Shown: in pieces, positions 1 to 10,557 of the stretch | Layout: each line of letters begins with the position of its first letter | Numbering within the stretch: position 1 is the stretch's first letter | From: Poa pratensis | Taxonomy: Eukaryota; Streptophyta; Magnoliopsida; Poales; Poaceae | Assembly: GCA_947311845.1 (NCBI GenBank) | Contig: CAMZMU010000111.1 | Coordinates: 13,000,743-13,064,742 of the forward strand | Direction: 5' to 3' | Length of the DNA stretch: 64,000 nucleotides | Translations under genes and position numbers: made by a program | The notes under the pieces: generated by a model | Database searches by the model: none | What the model was told of the DNA's origin: nothing | The model's input: only the letters and a program-made list of their open reading frames with translations

Positions 1-400
1 CGGCGCCGGAAACGGACAAACTCCCCGTGTGATTCCGAATCCCCCACTATCCCCTATCCGGAAACCACCCATCCGCCGGACGAAGCAGAGCGCAGACGAA
101 TCCACGCCATAACCAAACGAATCTACGAATGAAAGGACAAGACGAGAAATTCGCGAGGCCGGCCAATGCATACATACATACCTGATAGGGGTGGTCGAGA
201 TGGGCGGAGAGGGGCAGATCGGGCGGACACCCTGCACACACGCGAGCGAGCTCCCGCGCGCACACCCTTCCCTCTCCTCTCCTCGCCCTCGCCTCTGCTC
301 CTCTTGTTGAACGAGTGGTTTATGCGAGGGGAGGAGAAGGCCGCCTCCGAGTCCACCGGTGGGGGACGCTATTTAAAAGCACCCGTCCCCTTAAGCGCCC
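1..400 (-). promoter_or_regulatory. Possible core promoter and GA-rich 5' leader of a minus-strand gene lying left of the window
   Basis: The stretch is GC-rich, unlike the repeats that follow. Read on the minus strand, a TATA-like TTTAAATAG lies at about 370-378, followed by a long GA-rich leader (about 260-320). A good splice-donor match, CAG|GTATGTATG, has its exon end at 182, suggesting a 5'UTR intron. The open frames here carry no domain I recognise, so no protein is called. The gene body would be left of position 1. This rests on composition and short signals only. Confidence 0.3.
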
Positions 401-820
401 CCTCACTGGCGTGTGGGCCCCGCGAGACAGATGTGGCGCACTGACCCAGGAAATCTGGCCCCGTACACGTGTCACGATGTGTATCGCGCGTCGAGGGGGC
501 TGTGACCCGGATGGAGCATCGGGGGATGTCAGCCGCCCGTTGCTGCAATCCGACGGACGAGGCTGCGCCACTGGAACGGGGTGTGATTCACAGGATATAC
601 AGTTGGCGTTTTTGTCAGGCGGCTGAGGGTTTTTTGATGGGATCCATGCCATTTTCGATCGACGTTTCGTGGGCGCAAATGAGCCGGCCGTTCATTTCTG
701 TGAGATCAATGTCCAACATGTTGTGTCTTGCCGCTAAAAAATAAATTGTCTTTTTTGCTTCGATGGTTGATGTACTTTTGTTTTGAGCTTGGCTGATTAA
801 TGTACTCCCTCTGTTTTTCC
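400..820. other. No gene recognised
   Basis: Mixed-composition sequence upstream of the putative promoter. No domain-bearing frame or repeat end was recognised. Confidence 0.4.
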
Positions 821-822
821 AA

Positions 823-860
823 TTACTCCCTCTGTTCCAAAATTATAAGACTTTCTAGCC
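823..860. mobile_element. Stowaway-like MITE end (fragment)
   Basis: It begins CTCCCTCTGTTCCAAAAT, close to the Triticeae Stowaway terminal inverted repeat (CTCCCTCCGTCCCAAAAT). The matching opposite end is not found nearby, so it is treated as a truncated copy. Confidence 0.5.
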
Positions 861-1715
861 TTTTTTTTTTACTTTTTCCTGATTGCGTCACCCATCGCCC
901 GTTATCTTCTCGCGTTTCTACTCCGACAAGAGTATCCACCTCCACCGGCCAGCTCCTCGACGCCGGTCAACACGGACGCTCGGTCGGCTGCTGCGCCTGC
1001 CTCGGTAGACTATCACGGTTGACTCGCCAGCGTTGAGTCTGCACCGACCGGATCCTCCATGCCGGCTATTGCGGCCGACCCGCTGGCGCCGACTATGCAC
1101 CGACCGGCTCCTCTTCAACAACCGCGCGGAAAGCCAGACGCGACTTCCGAGGGACGGCTCGATGCATCGTACCTGGATCCTTTTGTCTGAACGGTATCCA
1201 TGGCCGGTTCGTCCTCGTCGTCATCGCCCAGGACTTCAAGGACAATGTCGCCCTCGACTTCGATCTGCACGTCACCATCTGATCCCCGCCATGGCACGTA
1301 CAGCGCCCCGTCGGTCTGATCAACAGATCGTGGCCTCTGTCTACGCCAAGCATGTCCCGAGCACGCGCCTACCACCGATCGAACTACGGGCTACCCTCGC
1401 GTCGCCCCTTCGTGATGTCGCGCCACCGCCGTTAGTCCATGTTGTCGGCTACTAATGTGCCCTCCTAGGCGTGTACACCGACGGTGGCACCCAGCCGTTG
1501 CACCGACTTGTGCCCTATAGCTATGCCCCTCGGGCTGTAGCGTTGTTGTACGCGGTCCTCGTCACCATCCCTGGACACCCACGTCCTTGGCTCCCAACGC
1601 GCTACCTCCTACGGCGCGGGTCGCCAACGTCCACGCGTGGTCTTCGTCACGTTGTCGGATTCTTCTTCACCTACTTTCAGTACTGTCACCGTGTTGGATG
1701 TATGCACAAGAAACA
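861..1715 (+). mobile_element. Internal region of a non-autonomous LTR element, first half
   Basis: Short peptide blocks match those of the complete short-LTR element at 16059-17749 (which is on the minus strand): PPIELRATLASPLRDVAPPP here against PPIEQRATFVSPLRAAVPPP there, and VVGFFFTYFQY against VGFFLAYFDY. The blocks appear in the same order. No LTR of this copy was found. The match resumes at about 3660 after an LTR-like insertion. Several frames are open but broken, so no protein is called. Confidence 0.5.
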
Positions 1716-1719
1716 ATAA

Positions 1720-3634
1720 AAGACATTTGCTTCATGATTAATGTATTATGTATTTTATGCTATAACTGCTATGGTCTATAAATGTGAGATTCATAGGAGA
1801 ACACATACGCACGTGTAGAGACATCATCAAACCCTTTTACCCTTTGTCATGTCCTTTAGACAAACTCATTAATATTAGATGACCATGTTTTCTGGTCATG
1901 GACATATGTTTGTCATTATTAATGAGAGGACATTGTTGTCTCAACATTGAGGCTAGGAGAGACCCGTGTAGTTGTGATACAATGAGATCTTATTTGGTTT
2001 TCCCACGTATAGTATCATCACAGATTGGTTAACGTATTCGATTCCTTTGACCAATAGAATATGTGGTTGTGTACTCTGGAAAGCTTACTTTGGTATAGTG
2101 AAGTATCACGTACGTAACTGGGTGGTAAAACGGCTATAACTAGGTAATCTTGAAGGAATGCATTTAATCATAGTATTTTAAGATTGGGAATTACTCCACA
2201 GTTGATAGAGAGATACGTTCAGGATCCACTCGGTGTGATAGTATCGATGAACAAGTCTGCGCAGACAAAGGCATGATGTATATCTTGGGGATACTGAATT
2301 GCGGGAACGAGTAACTGCATCATACCAGTAACGAGGCTAATATGACATAGTGAATAAAAGGTTTTATTCATGGTGATGTCATTCGTCTCGCCTCGGGTAA
2401 TGATGGGTATCGCGAATAAGGGGAACATACTCGATAACCAACATATTCAATAGAGTGTGTTCGTATAACGGTAGTGATCGATGCGGGCGTCCGTGGTCCT
2501 AACATTGACTGGTGATTACATAGGCACTTCTAATCACAACTACTCGTTATCGAACCTGTAGGGGTCACACACTTAGGTCGTCAATAGTCTGTTGTGTACA
2601 TAGGATGGTTCGGAGTAGAGAGCGAGTATCATTCGAAAGGTTCCGACATGTTAGCAATATATTTTGGGTTTTGATCGGACAAGTCTAGTGTTACGAATTA
2701 TCTTCCGAACACAAGAGGGAGTTGTTGGATTTATTCCGAGGGTTCATATATGGAGGAAATATTTATCCAGAGATTTTGGGTGAGGACATGGTATGTCCCG
2801 GATCATGTAAATATGTTTATATGATAAGAGAATTAATTTTGGAAATTAATTCGACATAATTAATAGAAGGCAAATATTGGAAAAGGGAAAAAACTCTGAA
2901 GCCCACCAAAAGGGGTTGCCAAGTGGTCCCATGGGGCCCACAAGGCACCCGCACCCTTTTGGGGTGTGGCGGGCCGGCGGCATCCTGGGGGAGAAGCCCC
3001 CCCCCCCCCCCCCCCAGCCAAAAACCCTAATGGGCCGAAAGGCCCTAGAGGGGGGAGGCACGACGTCTAGGGCTGACCTAGCTTGGACGCCCCACCCTCC
3101 TGGAGGCGGCGGCGCAAGGGGAGGGAGCCCCTTACCCAAGGAAATCTCCCTCCCTCCCTCCTATATAAAATCCCCCACCCCCTCCTCATTAGACTCACAA
3201 TTCTGAAGGGGATTGAGGTGTCCTCTCATTGCTTGGAGGTGTCCACTCCCTAGATTAAATCTCTCTCCCTCTCTCCCATGTGTTGGGGTTCTCTCCACCT
3301 CTTGTACATCAGTAGTTCCTAGTTCTGGCACAACAAAGCGCTACTGGACTTTGACGGATGGACGTATGCGAACTCTCGGAGGGGTGAGACGTCTTAGACG
3401 TTTGACCCTCGCTCAGTTGGATCCAGAAGGCTGGACGAGGAATCGGCGACATTCTCACCACCAGGCTTGGTCGTGAGAATCTTCATCAGGCTTCATCGAC
3501 ATCGTCATCAACACCAGTTCCGCATCTTCGTGTTGGTAATGATTCAGATCTATCCCGACTTGCATCTTCATAGATGATCTTGGCTGTTCCATAGGTCAAA
3601 AAAAATTAAATTCCTGCATGTAACCCTACACACA
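1720..3634 (+). mobile_element. Long LTR-like insertion (probable solo LTR), family not assigned
   Basis: This sequence separates two halves of an otherwise continuous element (861-1715 and 3660-4490). It looks like an LTR: an AT-rich first part, a poly-C tract at about 2998-3014, a TATA box (CCTATATAAAA) near 3160, then a CT-rich leader. No coding domain is seen. Exact TG/CA ends and a target duplication could not be fixed, so both borders are approximate. It could also be a truncated element end. Confidence 0.45.
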
Positions 3635-3639
3635 GCAAT

Positions 3640-4490
3640 TCTACAGGTAGCCTGCACGGCCACTCCAGGCCGTCGCAGGTCCCGCCGACAACACCTTCTA
3701 GAGGCGTCTAGCATGGCCATTCCAAGCCGATGCTGCCTTCGCCGCCTTCTACGTCGTCGTGCACCACGACCTCGTCGCCAACGTCATCATCCCCTCCCCG
3801 TCTACATCCACTCTGACAACCGCTGACTACATCTACACCTCCCTCTAACATTGGCGCACGGTTCATGATGGTCCCTGCCCCCGCACGCACCGTAATGGCA
3901 ACACCGGTGTGTGTCTTCGTCCACAACGTGTCCCCAGGTCTGGCAAGTTCGGGTCGGCGCCTCGTCTTCATCGGCTTCGACAACGTCTTGGGCATATAAT
4001 CAATGATCTACGGTTGCCTCGACCGTGTCACCGACTTCTTCTTTGCGTACTCGGTTCTGGCAAAACTTTGTTCCTGACGTGCGCCTTGTTCAGGCAAAAT
4101 TATGGTCGCATCTCGTCCTCGATGGCTCGAACTGCATCGTCTCCGGCAACGGAATCCTCGACGACTGCCTTGACGCGTCTCCGTCACTCTCCTGACGCCC
4201 TATGCGCACGCGGCTTCATCGCCCAACGCTCACAGGGCTACCACGACCAAGGCTGCATCGCCCAACGCTCTCAGCTACCTCGATATCGACACAAAGGGCT
4301 ATCACCTCGCCTAAGCACCTCATCAGCTTCCTCTGCAGTCCAAGCTTCTGCGCCGCGACCCTGTACACGACGTTCCCGCTCCTACTGCGGGGATGTCAGC
4401 CTACTGGTTTCTACTTCGGTTTCTCTCCAGTCTGACCGTCCGCGACGCTCTTGTTGTTCACAATGCTACCGCTACGAGCCTACGACTGCG
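3640..4490 (+). mobile_element. Internal region of the same non-autonomous LTR element, second half
   Basis: Peptide MATPVCVFVHNVSPGLAS at about 3894 corresponds to LATPMCAFDPELSPGLAN in the element at 16059-17749, and later blocks (RHKGLSPRLSTS) also match. From about 3927 it is duplicated at about 11905-12448, which marks the left end of duplication unit A. No intact gene is present. The downstream end runs into a hAT footprint and a SINE. Confidence 0.5.
4471..4486. other. hAT excision footprint
   Basis: The sequence is GCTACGAG-CCTACGAC. In unit B the same site holds a 1006-bp hAT element flanked by GCTACGAC on both sides (12441-12448 and 13455-13462). Here both duplicate copies remain without the element, with the two bases at the junction changed from C-G to G-C. 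Such terminal transversions are the classic product of hairpin opening after hAT excision. Confidence 0.8.
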
Positions 4491-4496
4491 GGGATG

Positions 4497-4764
4497 TTTT
4501 TTTTTGCGAAACACAGTACATCGTAGACGCTCACCCCTATGAACGCAAATACGCACACCCTACCCTATGAGCATCCCCGACAGACTGAGTCGAAAAATCA
4601 GGTCTTGGTCTTGAGATTGACGAATTCACCACGGGCGCCTCGCTGTCGACGGGAACATCGACTCATACTGAATAATATCCGTCTAAATGAGAAACACTAG
4701 CGTCAAATCTGAGTTTTGAACTCTCATGCGCTGGAGGTATAACCATTCTCATAACCATCCAACC
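4497..4764 (-). mobile_element. tRNA-derived SINE (Au-SINE-like), copy 1
   Basis: On the minus strand it starts with an A-box-like segment (GGTTATGAGAATGG), has a B-box-like block (GAGTTCAAAAC) and ends in an A-tract (the T-run at 4497-4505). Further copies are at 13471-13765 (the duplicate of this one) and 18118-18396 (independent). The family name is from memory of the consensus, and only the tRNA-like structure is directly visible. Confidence 0.55.
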
Positions 4765-5358
4765 ACAAGTTGAATATGAGATATACGGTTATTACGATAG
4801 TATATGATAGAGTTAGGATCTGTTTTTCATCTATTGTTTAACTTGGCTTCTACTTCTAGATGATCCATGTGCGCTTTTATATAATCGTCCTTGAGGATCA
4901 ATAATATATTCAACATATTACGTCAATTTCATAATTCTATAATAATGAATGAGCCCATTTGGGTTGCTGTAGGTGCAAACCGAAAAAGTATCAGTCTTCA
5001 CGTGACGGCGATCGCGAGCACGTGGTGGCGTGTCCGAAACTGGATCGCAAGGATCGCCCCCGGCCATCGATGGAGACCAAATTTTCGGCAGGATCCATGT
5101 GTCAACTTCCTCTTAGATTAACTTAGCCATCCGGCAATCCGCCAACTTGCGATATTTTTCTCAGCAAACGCAACACCGATGGACTTGTTGTTAATCAACT
5201 CCATGATGCGATTCTCTCAAAAAGAAAAGGAAAAACCCCATGATGCGATCGCCGGAACACCATGGGACATGCATGGCCACGTAACAGTGCAATAGAATAT
5301 TCTGCAATCAGATATACGGAAAAGAAAATGCCGGGAGAGGGCCATTGCTCATTTTCGT
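4765..5358. other. Unit A flanking sequence, no gene recognised
   Basis: Present also in unit B at about 13766-14330 with many substitutions and small indels. The open frame at 4891-5121 recurs in B with changes but resembles no known domain, so it is not called. Confidence 0.4.
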
Positions 5359-5366
5359 CTCGGGTG

Positions 5367-6157
5367 CAGTGGCGGGCCGAGGATTTTAAAAGTGTGTATT
5401 CAAAATTTTAAGGGGTGAATTTTTTTTACAGTCAAAAGCATAGTTTTTCCATGTGAAATTGATTATAGCATAATATATTTCTAAATGTATAATGCATAGA
5501 AGATATGAGACGATTTTACCATAATATGGTAGAGTTATAGACCTAAATAAGTACCAATTGTTCAACATATCACAGAAACAACATCTGAAATATACAGAGA
5601 CGGAAAATAGGAAAATGAAAGGAAAGCTTACAAATTATGGGATAACTTTTTCTTCATCTTTTCAGACCCAATGCAACTTTTGCAACCTGTAAAAATCCAT
5701 CTAACTATTCACGACAACTCAGCCGCGGCCGCCCTGTTCGTGGAGCCGGAGACGAGGAGACTCGAGGGGGTCCAGCAAAGCGCATAAGAAGTGCCGCCTA
5801 CAGGCCACAAGGTCGACCGCCGCTGGCCGCCTGCCGCGCCCGTCTGGTTAGGGCTGGACGGTTGGTTTAATTAGGGGAATTGGCGGCTGGACGATGGTGA
5901 ATTCGGGAGATACACGATGCTTTGCGTCCGAGCGAACGAGGGATTGTTTAATTGGGTCAATAAGCTAGTTGGGCCTCAAATAGGAGGGATGATGGACCGA
6001 TGGAGGAGGGAGTTGGGCTTGAGTACTGATTGCTCCGTCTCCTTTATTCCTCATTTTTTCATTTACGTACATGTTATATACTGTATAGGGGTAGTTTTTT
6101 GTCAAAACTTTTGGGTATTCACTTGAATACCCTTGAATTGAACTGGGCCTGCCCCTG
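5367..6157. mobile_element. Non-autonomous hAT element with perfect 8-bp target duplication
   Basis: The ends are CAGTGGCGGGCCGAGGAT and, on the other strand, CAGGGGCAGGCCCAGTTC. It is flanked by CTCGGGTG at 5359-5366 and 6158-6165. Unit B has the empty site (CTAGGGTG once, about 14328-14335), so the insertion came after the units separated. No transposase frame is seen. Confidence 0.85.
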
Positions 6158-6165
6158 CTCGGGTG

Positions 6166-6754
6166 ATGGATTATCCATCATGTATACTCACCGGTGCGTG
6201 GCCATGGTGGATATATTTTTATTTCCAAGCCCCAGACACCTCACCGAGTATAATACTGGCGTGGTGTGCTATGATTTTGTCTCGCTTGGGTCATCTGAGT
6301 ATATTCTCTGGCATGCAAACATACACATCGCTGTACCCATGGTTAGGAGGACTAGTTAATAAGCTGTGTCTTGATGGGCTAGTTAATTAACTGGTGAAAG
6401 GAATAGCTAGCAGAATCTTTTGGGGAGACCTGGCATGGCGATGTACCAGGCCGAGCAGTACTCCTACCATGGCGTAGCTGGTCAGTGATCGATCCACGCG
6501 ATAGGACATATGAAGCGTGTAACTCTTTCTACCTTCTTTTATTTGGCACATGGATCTCGTTTATTTCGTTTTGGTTAGACACTGGTTTCTCTATATGTTA
6601 ATTTGAAGCCGGCGTTACAACGAAGTCACCTCGATCGGTCCATGTGTGCCGTAAGCACCGGACTTAGTCAGATCAACTGAGCTTAGACTTTTCTCAACAA
6701 AAAAATTGAGCACTGTACAGTTTGCAGTAACTCGGCATGCAAAAAACAAAACAA
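6166..6754. other. 3' flank of gene copy A, no gene recognised
   Basis: Corresponds to about 14336-14995 in unit B but with many substitutions and indels, in contrast to the near-identity that starts at 6755. No ORF or RNA gene is recognised. Confidence 0.5.
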
Positions 6755-6774
6755 TACCTCAGGGGCCGAAAGCC

Positions 6775-8853
6775 CTAGACGTGCACGGTCATTTTTCCCT
6801 TCTCTTCATTGCTGTCGAGCTTGATGCCCTTGTACCACATCGCGCACGCCACGTACACGGCCAGGTCGACGAGCGAGAGCGCCGCGAGGAGGAAGTAGAA
6901 CCTGTCGAGGTGGCCAGAATTGAGATTTCCCGGGATCCATCCAGGCCTCCTCTCCCCGGCAGTGAGGCTGGTCACCACGCTGACCAGCATGATGCTCACA
7001 TAGTTCCCGAGCGAGATGGACGCCATGCATAGCGAGCTGCCGAAGCTCTTGACGCCGTCGGGCGCCTGCCCGTTGAAGAACTCCAGCTGCCCGACGTACA
7101 TGAACACCTCCGACGCCCCGATCAGCGCGTACTGCGGCACCTGCCACAGCACGCTCAGGGAGCTCGGTTGGTCCGGCGCGGACGCGGGCACCCGCTTCAG
7201 CCGCTCCACCTCCACCACGCCTGCCACCACCATCGCCCCCATGCCGATCACGAGCCCGACGCCCATGCGCTGCAGCTCCGTCAGCCCCTGCGGGTTCCCG
7301 GACAGCCTCGCCATGACTGGTACCAGCACGCGCCGGTATATGGCGATGAACGCCAGCACGCTCAGGATGTCGAACACCGACATGCTCGCCGCGGGGACAT
7401 GGAATGACCCGATGTTGGTGTTCATGGTGGTGCCTTGCTCCACAAACAGGGAGGCCATCTGCGTGAACACCACTGAGTAGACGATGGTGCACAGCCAGAT
7501 GGGTAGCATCTTGAGGATGCACTTCACCTCCTCCACCTGCGTCACCGTGCACAGCCTCCACGGGTTTTGCAAGTTCTTCGGATCGCTGTACTCCTCCTCG
7601 GTCACCGTCGCCGCCTTGTCGAGATACCTGAGCTGGTCACTGTGCAGGATCTTCCTGATACCGGCTTCCTTGTAAGACTCGTCGCCTTCCAGCTCGTGGA
7701 GTAGCTCGCCGCAGGCGGGCGCGTCGGTGCGCCACTTGCGCGATGCGGCGACGAGCACCTGCGCGATTCGGGTCAGCGGGTTGCCGGTGGGCTTAAAGTA
7801 GCGGTAGTTGGGGGTGCCGAGCAGGAAGAGCACGAGCGCCAGTGCCGCCGCGCCGGCCGAGACCCAGAACCCCATGACCCACTGGCCAGCGTCCTCGTAG
7901 TACACCAGCACCGTGTTGGAGAAGAGGGAGCCCACGTTGAGCGCCAGGTAAAAGTAGCTGAAGAAGGCCACCTTGGAGCGCGCCTCGTCCGGGTCCGTCT
8001 CGTCGAACTGGTCTGAACCCAGCGTCGCGATGGACGGCTGGTACCCGCCGTTGCCGAACGCGATCATGTATGTCGACAGGTAGAACAGCGCCACGCCGGC
8101 CGTTGACGGCGGGTCGCAGTGCGTCTCCCCGTCGCCGCACCCGGTGGGCTTCACCAGCAGGAACCACGACGCGAGCGACAGGATCACCAGGCCCTGTGTT
8201 CAGAATTCAGAAGTTCAGAACAACACACACATATTAATTTTACTGAGCGACAGGATCATCAGTCATCAGTGTTTCTTTCTACTGAGCGTACCGTGACGTA
8301 GATCATCTGGAAGACGGCGCAGGTGATGTAGCGGCCCCAGTAGGAGTCGCTCATGAAGGCGCCGATGAGGGAGAAGATGTAGACGGTGCCGGTCCATTTG
8401 CTGATGCTGTTGGCAGCCTCGGCGTTGTCCTGGTGGAGCACCCTCCGGAGGAACACCACCAGGTTCACACCGACGCCGAAGAAGGCGCACGTTACGAGTG
8501 CATAGTTCACTGCATCATTCAGGCAGTAATCTCGATCAAAATCTCAGATCCAGTTGTTTTTGTACTTTTGTTTTAAAATTTATTAAAAAATCACAGAAGT
8601 GTCGTGCTGTTTCCCCAAAAAACAAAAATAAATCTCAGATCCAGTTCATTCATAGCGGGGTCCGAGGAAAACATAGTCCAGCTGAGCAAAATCGAATAAC
8701 TAGAGCATGATTTTATTTACCTAGCAGCAGGATGGAAGATTTCCATTTCCCAGTGCTTGCTTTGACTGCTGGGTTTCCTCGTCTGTCCATTGACCCATCT
8801 TCAGTGATGGGAGATATGGTCTTAGAGTCGACGGTGTTTGTAGCCATCACCAT
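6775..8853 (-). CDS. NRT1/PTR family transporter, NPF7-like (copy A), coding frame intact
   Basis: Predicted proton-coupled or facilitative transporter of the major facilitator superfamily, with nitrate the likely substrate by clade. The coding exons on the minus strand are 8853-8721, 8509-8292 and 8193-6775, with GT/AG borders and consistent phases, giving 589 residues, the usual NPF length. The PTR signatures are present: GNGGYQPSIATLGSDQF (about residues 164-180) and FYLALNVGSL (about 198-207). The first membrane segment (NYALVTCAFFGVGVNLVVFL) lacks the ExxE[K/R] proton-coupling motif of most NPFs, as in Arabidopsis NPF7.3. Other NPF7-like blocks are EVEKCILK-type 'VEEVKCILKMLPIWLCTI' and QLEFFNGQAPDGVKSFGSSL. 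I start at the ATG at 8853. The frame is open upstream through an acceptor at 8867, where it can join an upstream exon (9846-10005). The substrate is inferred from the clade only, and rice NPF7 members differ in location and direction. Confidence 0.85.
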
Positions 8854-8867
8854 CTTTAGTGAGTTTT
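8721..8867 (-). other. Second exon of NPF7-like copy A with in-frame acceptor
   Basis: The acceptor TTTCAG|AA at 8868-8867 joins in phase to the donor at 9846 (GAAG|GTATAT), restoring a GAA codon. This exon encodes the cytosolic N-terminal tail, including MVMATNTVDSK and MDRRGNPAVK. The donor is CTAG|GTAAAT at 8721/8720. If the upstream exon is translated, the protein would carry 58 extra residues before the ATG at 8853. Confidence 0.55.
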
Positions 8868-9845
8868 CTGAAACTTGACGTTTCTTCTGCTTCATCAGTT
8901 CAGAAAATACATTAGAAAGTGCCAAATAAAGAGGAGAAAGTCGTAGTCTCGCTACCTAAGCTGTTCGAATACTTCATGTAAAAGGAGCGGAGTTCAAGTT
9001 CATATATATTTATCAGTATTAAGTTTATGAAAATATGGACAACAACTGTTTGTAAATGTATTCAGTGAGCTAGCTGTATAAGAAGAACCGTACTATAACA
9101 TATTTATTTATTCTATTTCAGTTACTTACATATCGTCTATTCTACGTTTTCCTCTGTTGGTCGGTTTCGGTGTAAATGCAGGACTGCTTATCAGTTCTTT
9201 TTTCATACGAAATGTTGGCTTGTACATATGACAAATGTTGTAGCGTCCAATCGTATCATATCAGTAGCGCATACAAGTTGGACGAAATATGTTATGTCCC
9301 ACAAGGTACCTTGTCTGTTTTGTTCGCTAGCTCGTGCAGACCCGTCAGCAAGTTCTTCAGTATTTGTTGTTTTGTGCAAGATTAGTTCAACCTGCAAGTA
9401 CAGCTCGTGTCAGCAGGGATGAATCGACCATATCCATTACCATAAAACATGATTAAGTGTGCTTAAATTGATCCGTCCTCTTCCAACATGAAAAAACGAA
9501 GTAGAGACGCCGGCGCGCTTATCGCCATGCACTGTCTCCTAGTGGTATCTTTTCTCAGTGGAGAAAAACCATATATATCTAGTATCCCATTTTGGTGTAT
9601 AAATATACGGATAATCCTATAGGAGTATAGGGTACCACGTGGGATACATGCATGCATAGAACCCAGTTCTGTAGAGTGGTGATATGGAGCTTTGTGTCCT
9701 TAGCAGCGCTCGGATCTAAACCATTCCGTTTCAGAATGGTGAAAAGAACAGATCGAAACGACAAGGATACAGTAATCATGCAAGAGTTGGCATCGCCGGA
9801 TGTACTTGTACTCACGGCAACACAGACATACGGTCTACCATATAC

Positions 9846-10005
9846 CTTCGTTGATGAACCCTCCGGTGCAAGCGCGCAGCTTCTTCTCCGGCGACGGGGA
9901 CGACGAGCGCTTCAGGAAGGAAACGATCACGGTGTCTAAGACGGGAACCAGCGCGACCTCTAGCCCAGACGACACCTCGACGAAACCGGGCAGGCCTCCA
10001 GATAT
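9846..10005 (-). other. Upstream exon of copy A; ATG changed to ATA
   Basis: The corresponding exons of copies B and C start with ATG (21971-21969 and 43357-43355) and stay open for 53 codons plus one base without any indel, in phase with the next exon. In copy A the first codon reads ATA (10005-10003). If translation normally starts here, copy A has lost that start and would use the ATG at 8853. If this is 5'UTR, the change is neutral. The encoded block (for example PGFVEVSSGLEVALVPVLD) matches no domain I know. The donor is GAAG|GTATATGG at 9846/9845. Confidence 0.5.
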
Positions 10006-10112
10006 TTACAGAGCAAAGCTCAGGGGGTAGGCTACGTATGGCGAGATCGCCTTCTTGCTTGCTCTCACCGGAGTCGGAGGAGAAGGAAGTGGATGTGTTG
10101 TGTTATTTATGA
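10006..10112 (-). promoter_or_regulatory. Leader and shortened core promoter of copy A
   Basis: The leader (TCCACTTCCTTCTCCTCCG on the minus strand) matches copy B. In copy A the TATA motif (CATAAATAA, 10103-10110) directly abuts the leader, whereas in copy B it lies about 25 bases further upstream. Beyond about 10112 the match to copies B and C ends. A deletion or breakpoint has therefore altered this promoter. Confidence 0.5.
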
Positions 10113-10356
10113 AACCTTTTGTTTTTCGGAGGGTAATTTGACCTTCTTTCACATGTCTTTTTAAAGTTGTCGAGTAATGCCATGTCATATTCCCAGCCAT
10201 CCAGACGCTTATACGCGAGGGATGGTTCGAGCTTCAGAGTTTTTTTGGGAAAAGAAAGATATCCAAATTGAATTCCGAATTTGCTTGGTAGCCTTGACCT
10301 GATGCTCCACTATCACTTTTTTAATCACGAATGGATGTTTTGTCACTTAACTTCTA
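10113..10356. other. No gene recognised
   Basis: Short unique-looking stretch between the end of unit A and a MITE. It has no match to the upstream regions of copies B or C. Confidence 0.4.
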
Positions 10357-10516
10357 CTCCATCCGTTCCACAATGTAAGTTGTTTTATTCATTTTCCACA
10401 TTCACATGTGTATAATGTATTTAGACGTGTTTTAGTGTATATGTCCACTCATTTGAGTGTATACATCATGTAGAACACATAAAACATCTTATATTGTTAA
10501 ACGAGGTAGAAGAAAG
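10357..10516. mobile_element. Stowaway-type MITE
   Basis: The ends CTCCATCCGTTCCACAATGT and, inverted, CTTTCTTCTACCTCGTTTAA are flanked by TA (10355-10356 and 10517-10518). It is about 160 bp with no coding capacity. Divergence between the two ends suggests an old copy. Confidence 0.6.
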
Positions 10517-10528
10517 TACTAACTACTA

Positions 10529-10557
10529 CTCCCTCCGTATCAAAATATAAGACTTTC
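10529..10557. mobile_element. Stowaway MITE end truncated by the adjacent LTR
   Basis: CTCCCTCCGTATCAAAATAT followed by AAGACTTTC, then the LTR begins at 10558. The other half of this MITE is not found on the far side of the LTR. Confidence 0.5.

Noticed and set aside
2877..3206. Pro/Gly-rich ORF around the poly-C tract
   Set aside because: Low-complexity translation of C- and G-rich LTR sequence.
6806..8167. Long open frames in other frames and on the plus strand across the transporter exons (and 18666-20152)
   Set aside because: Arg/Ala/Pro/His-rich shadows caused by high GC at third codon positions; no domains.
9855..10030. Plus-strand ORF MNPPVQARSFFSGDG... repeated in all three copies (also 21821-21996 and 43207-43382)
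   Set aside because: It is exactly antisense to the upstream exon of the transporter gene, which has splice, promoter and phase support on the minus strand. Its recurrence follows from the duplication.
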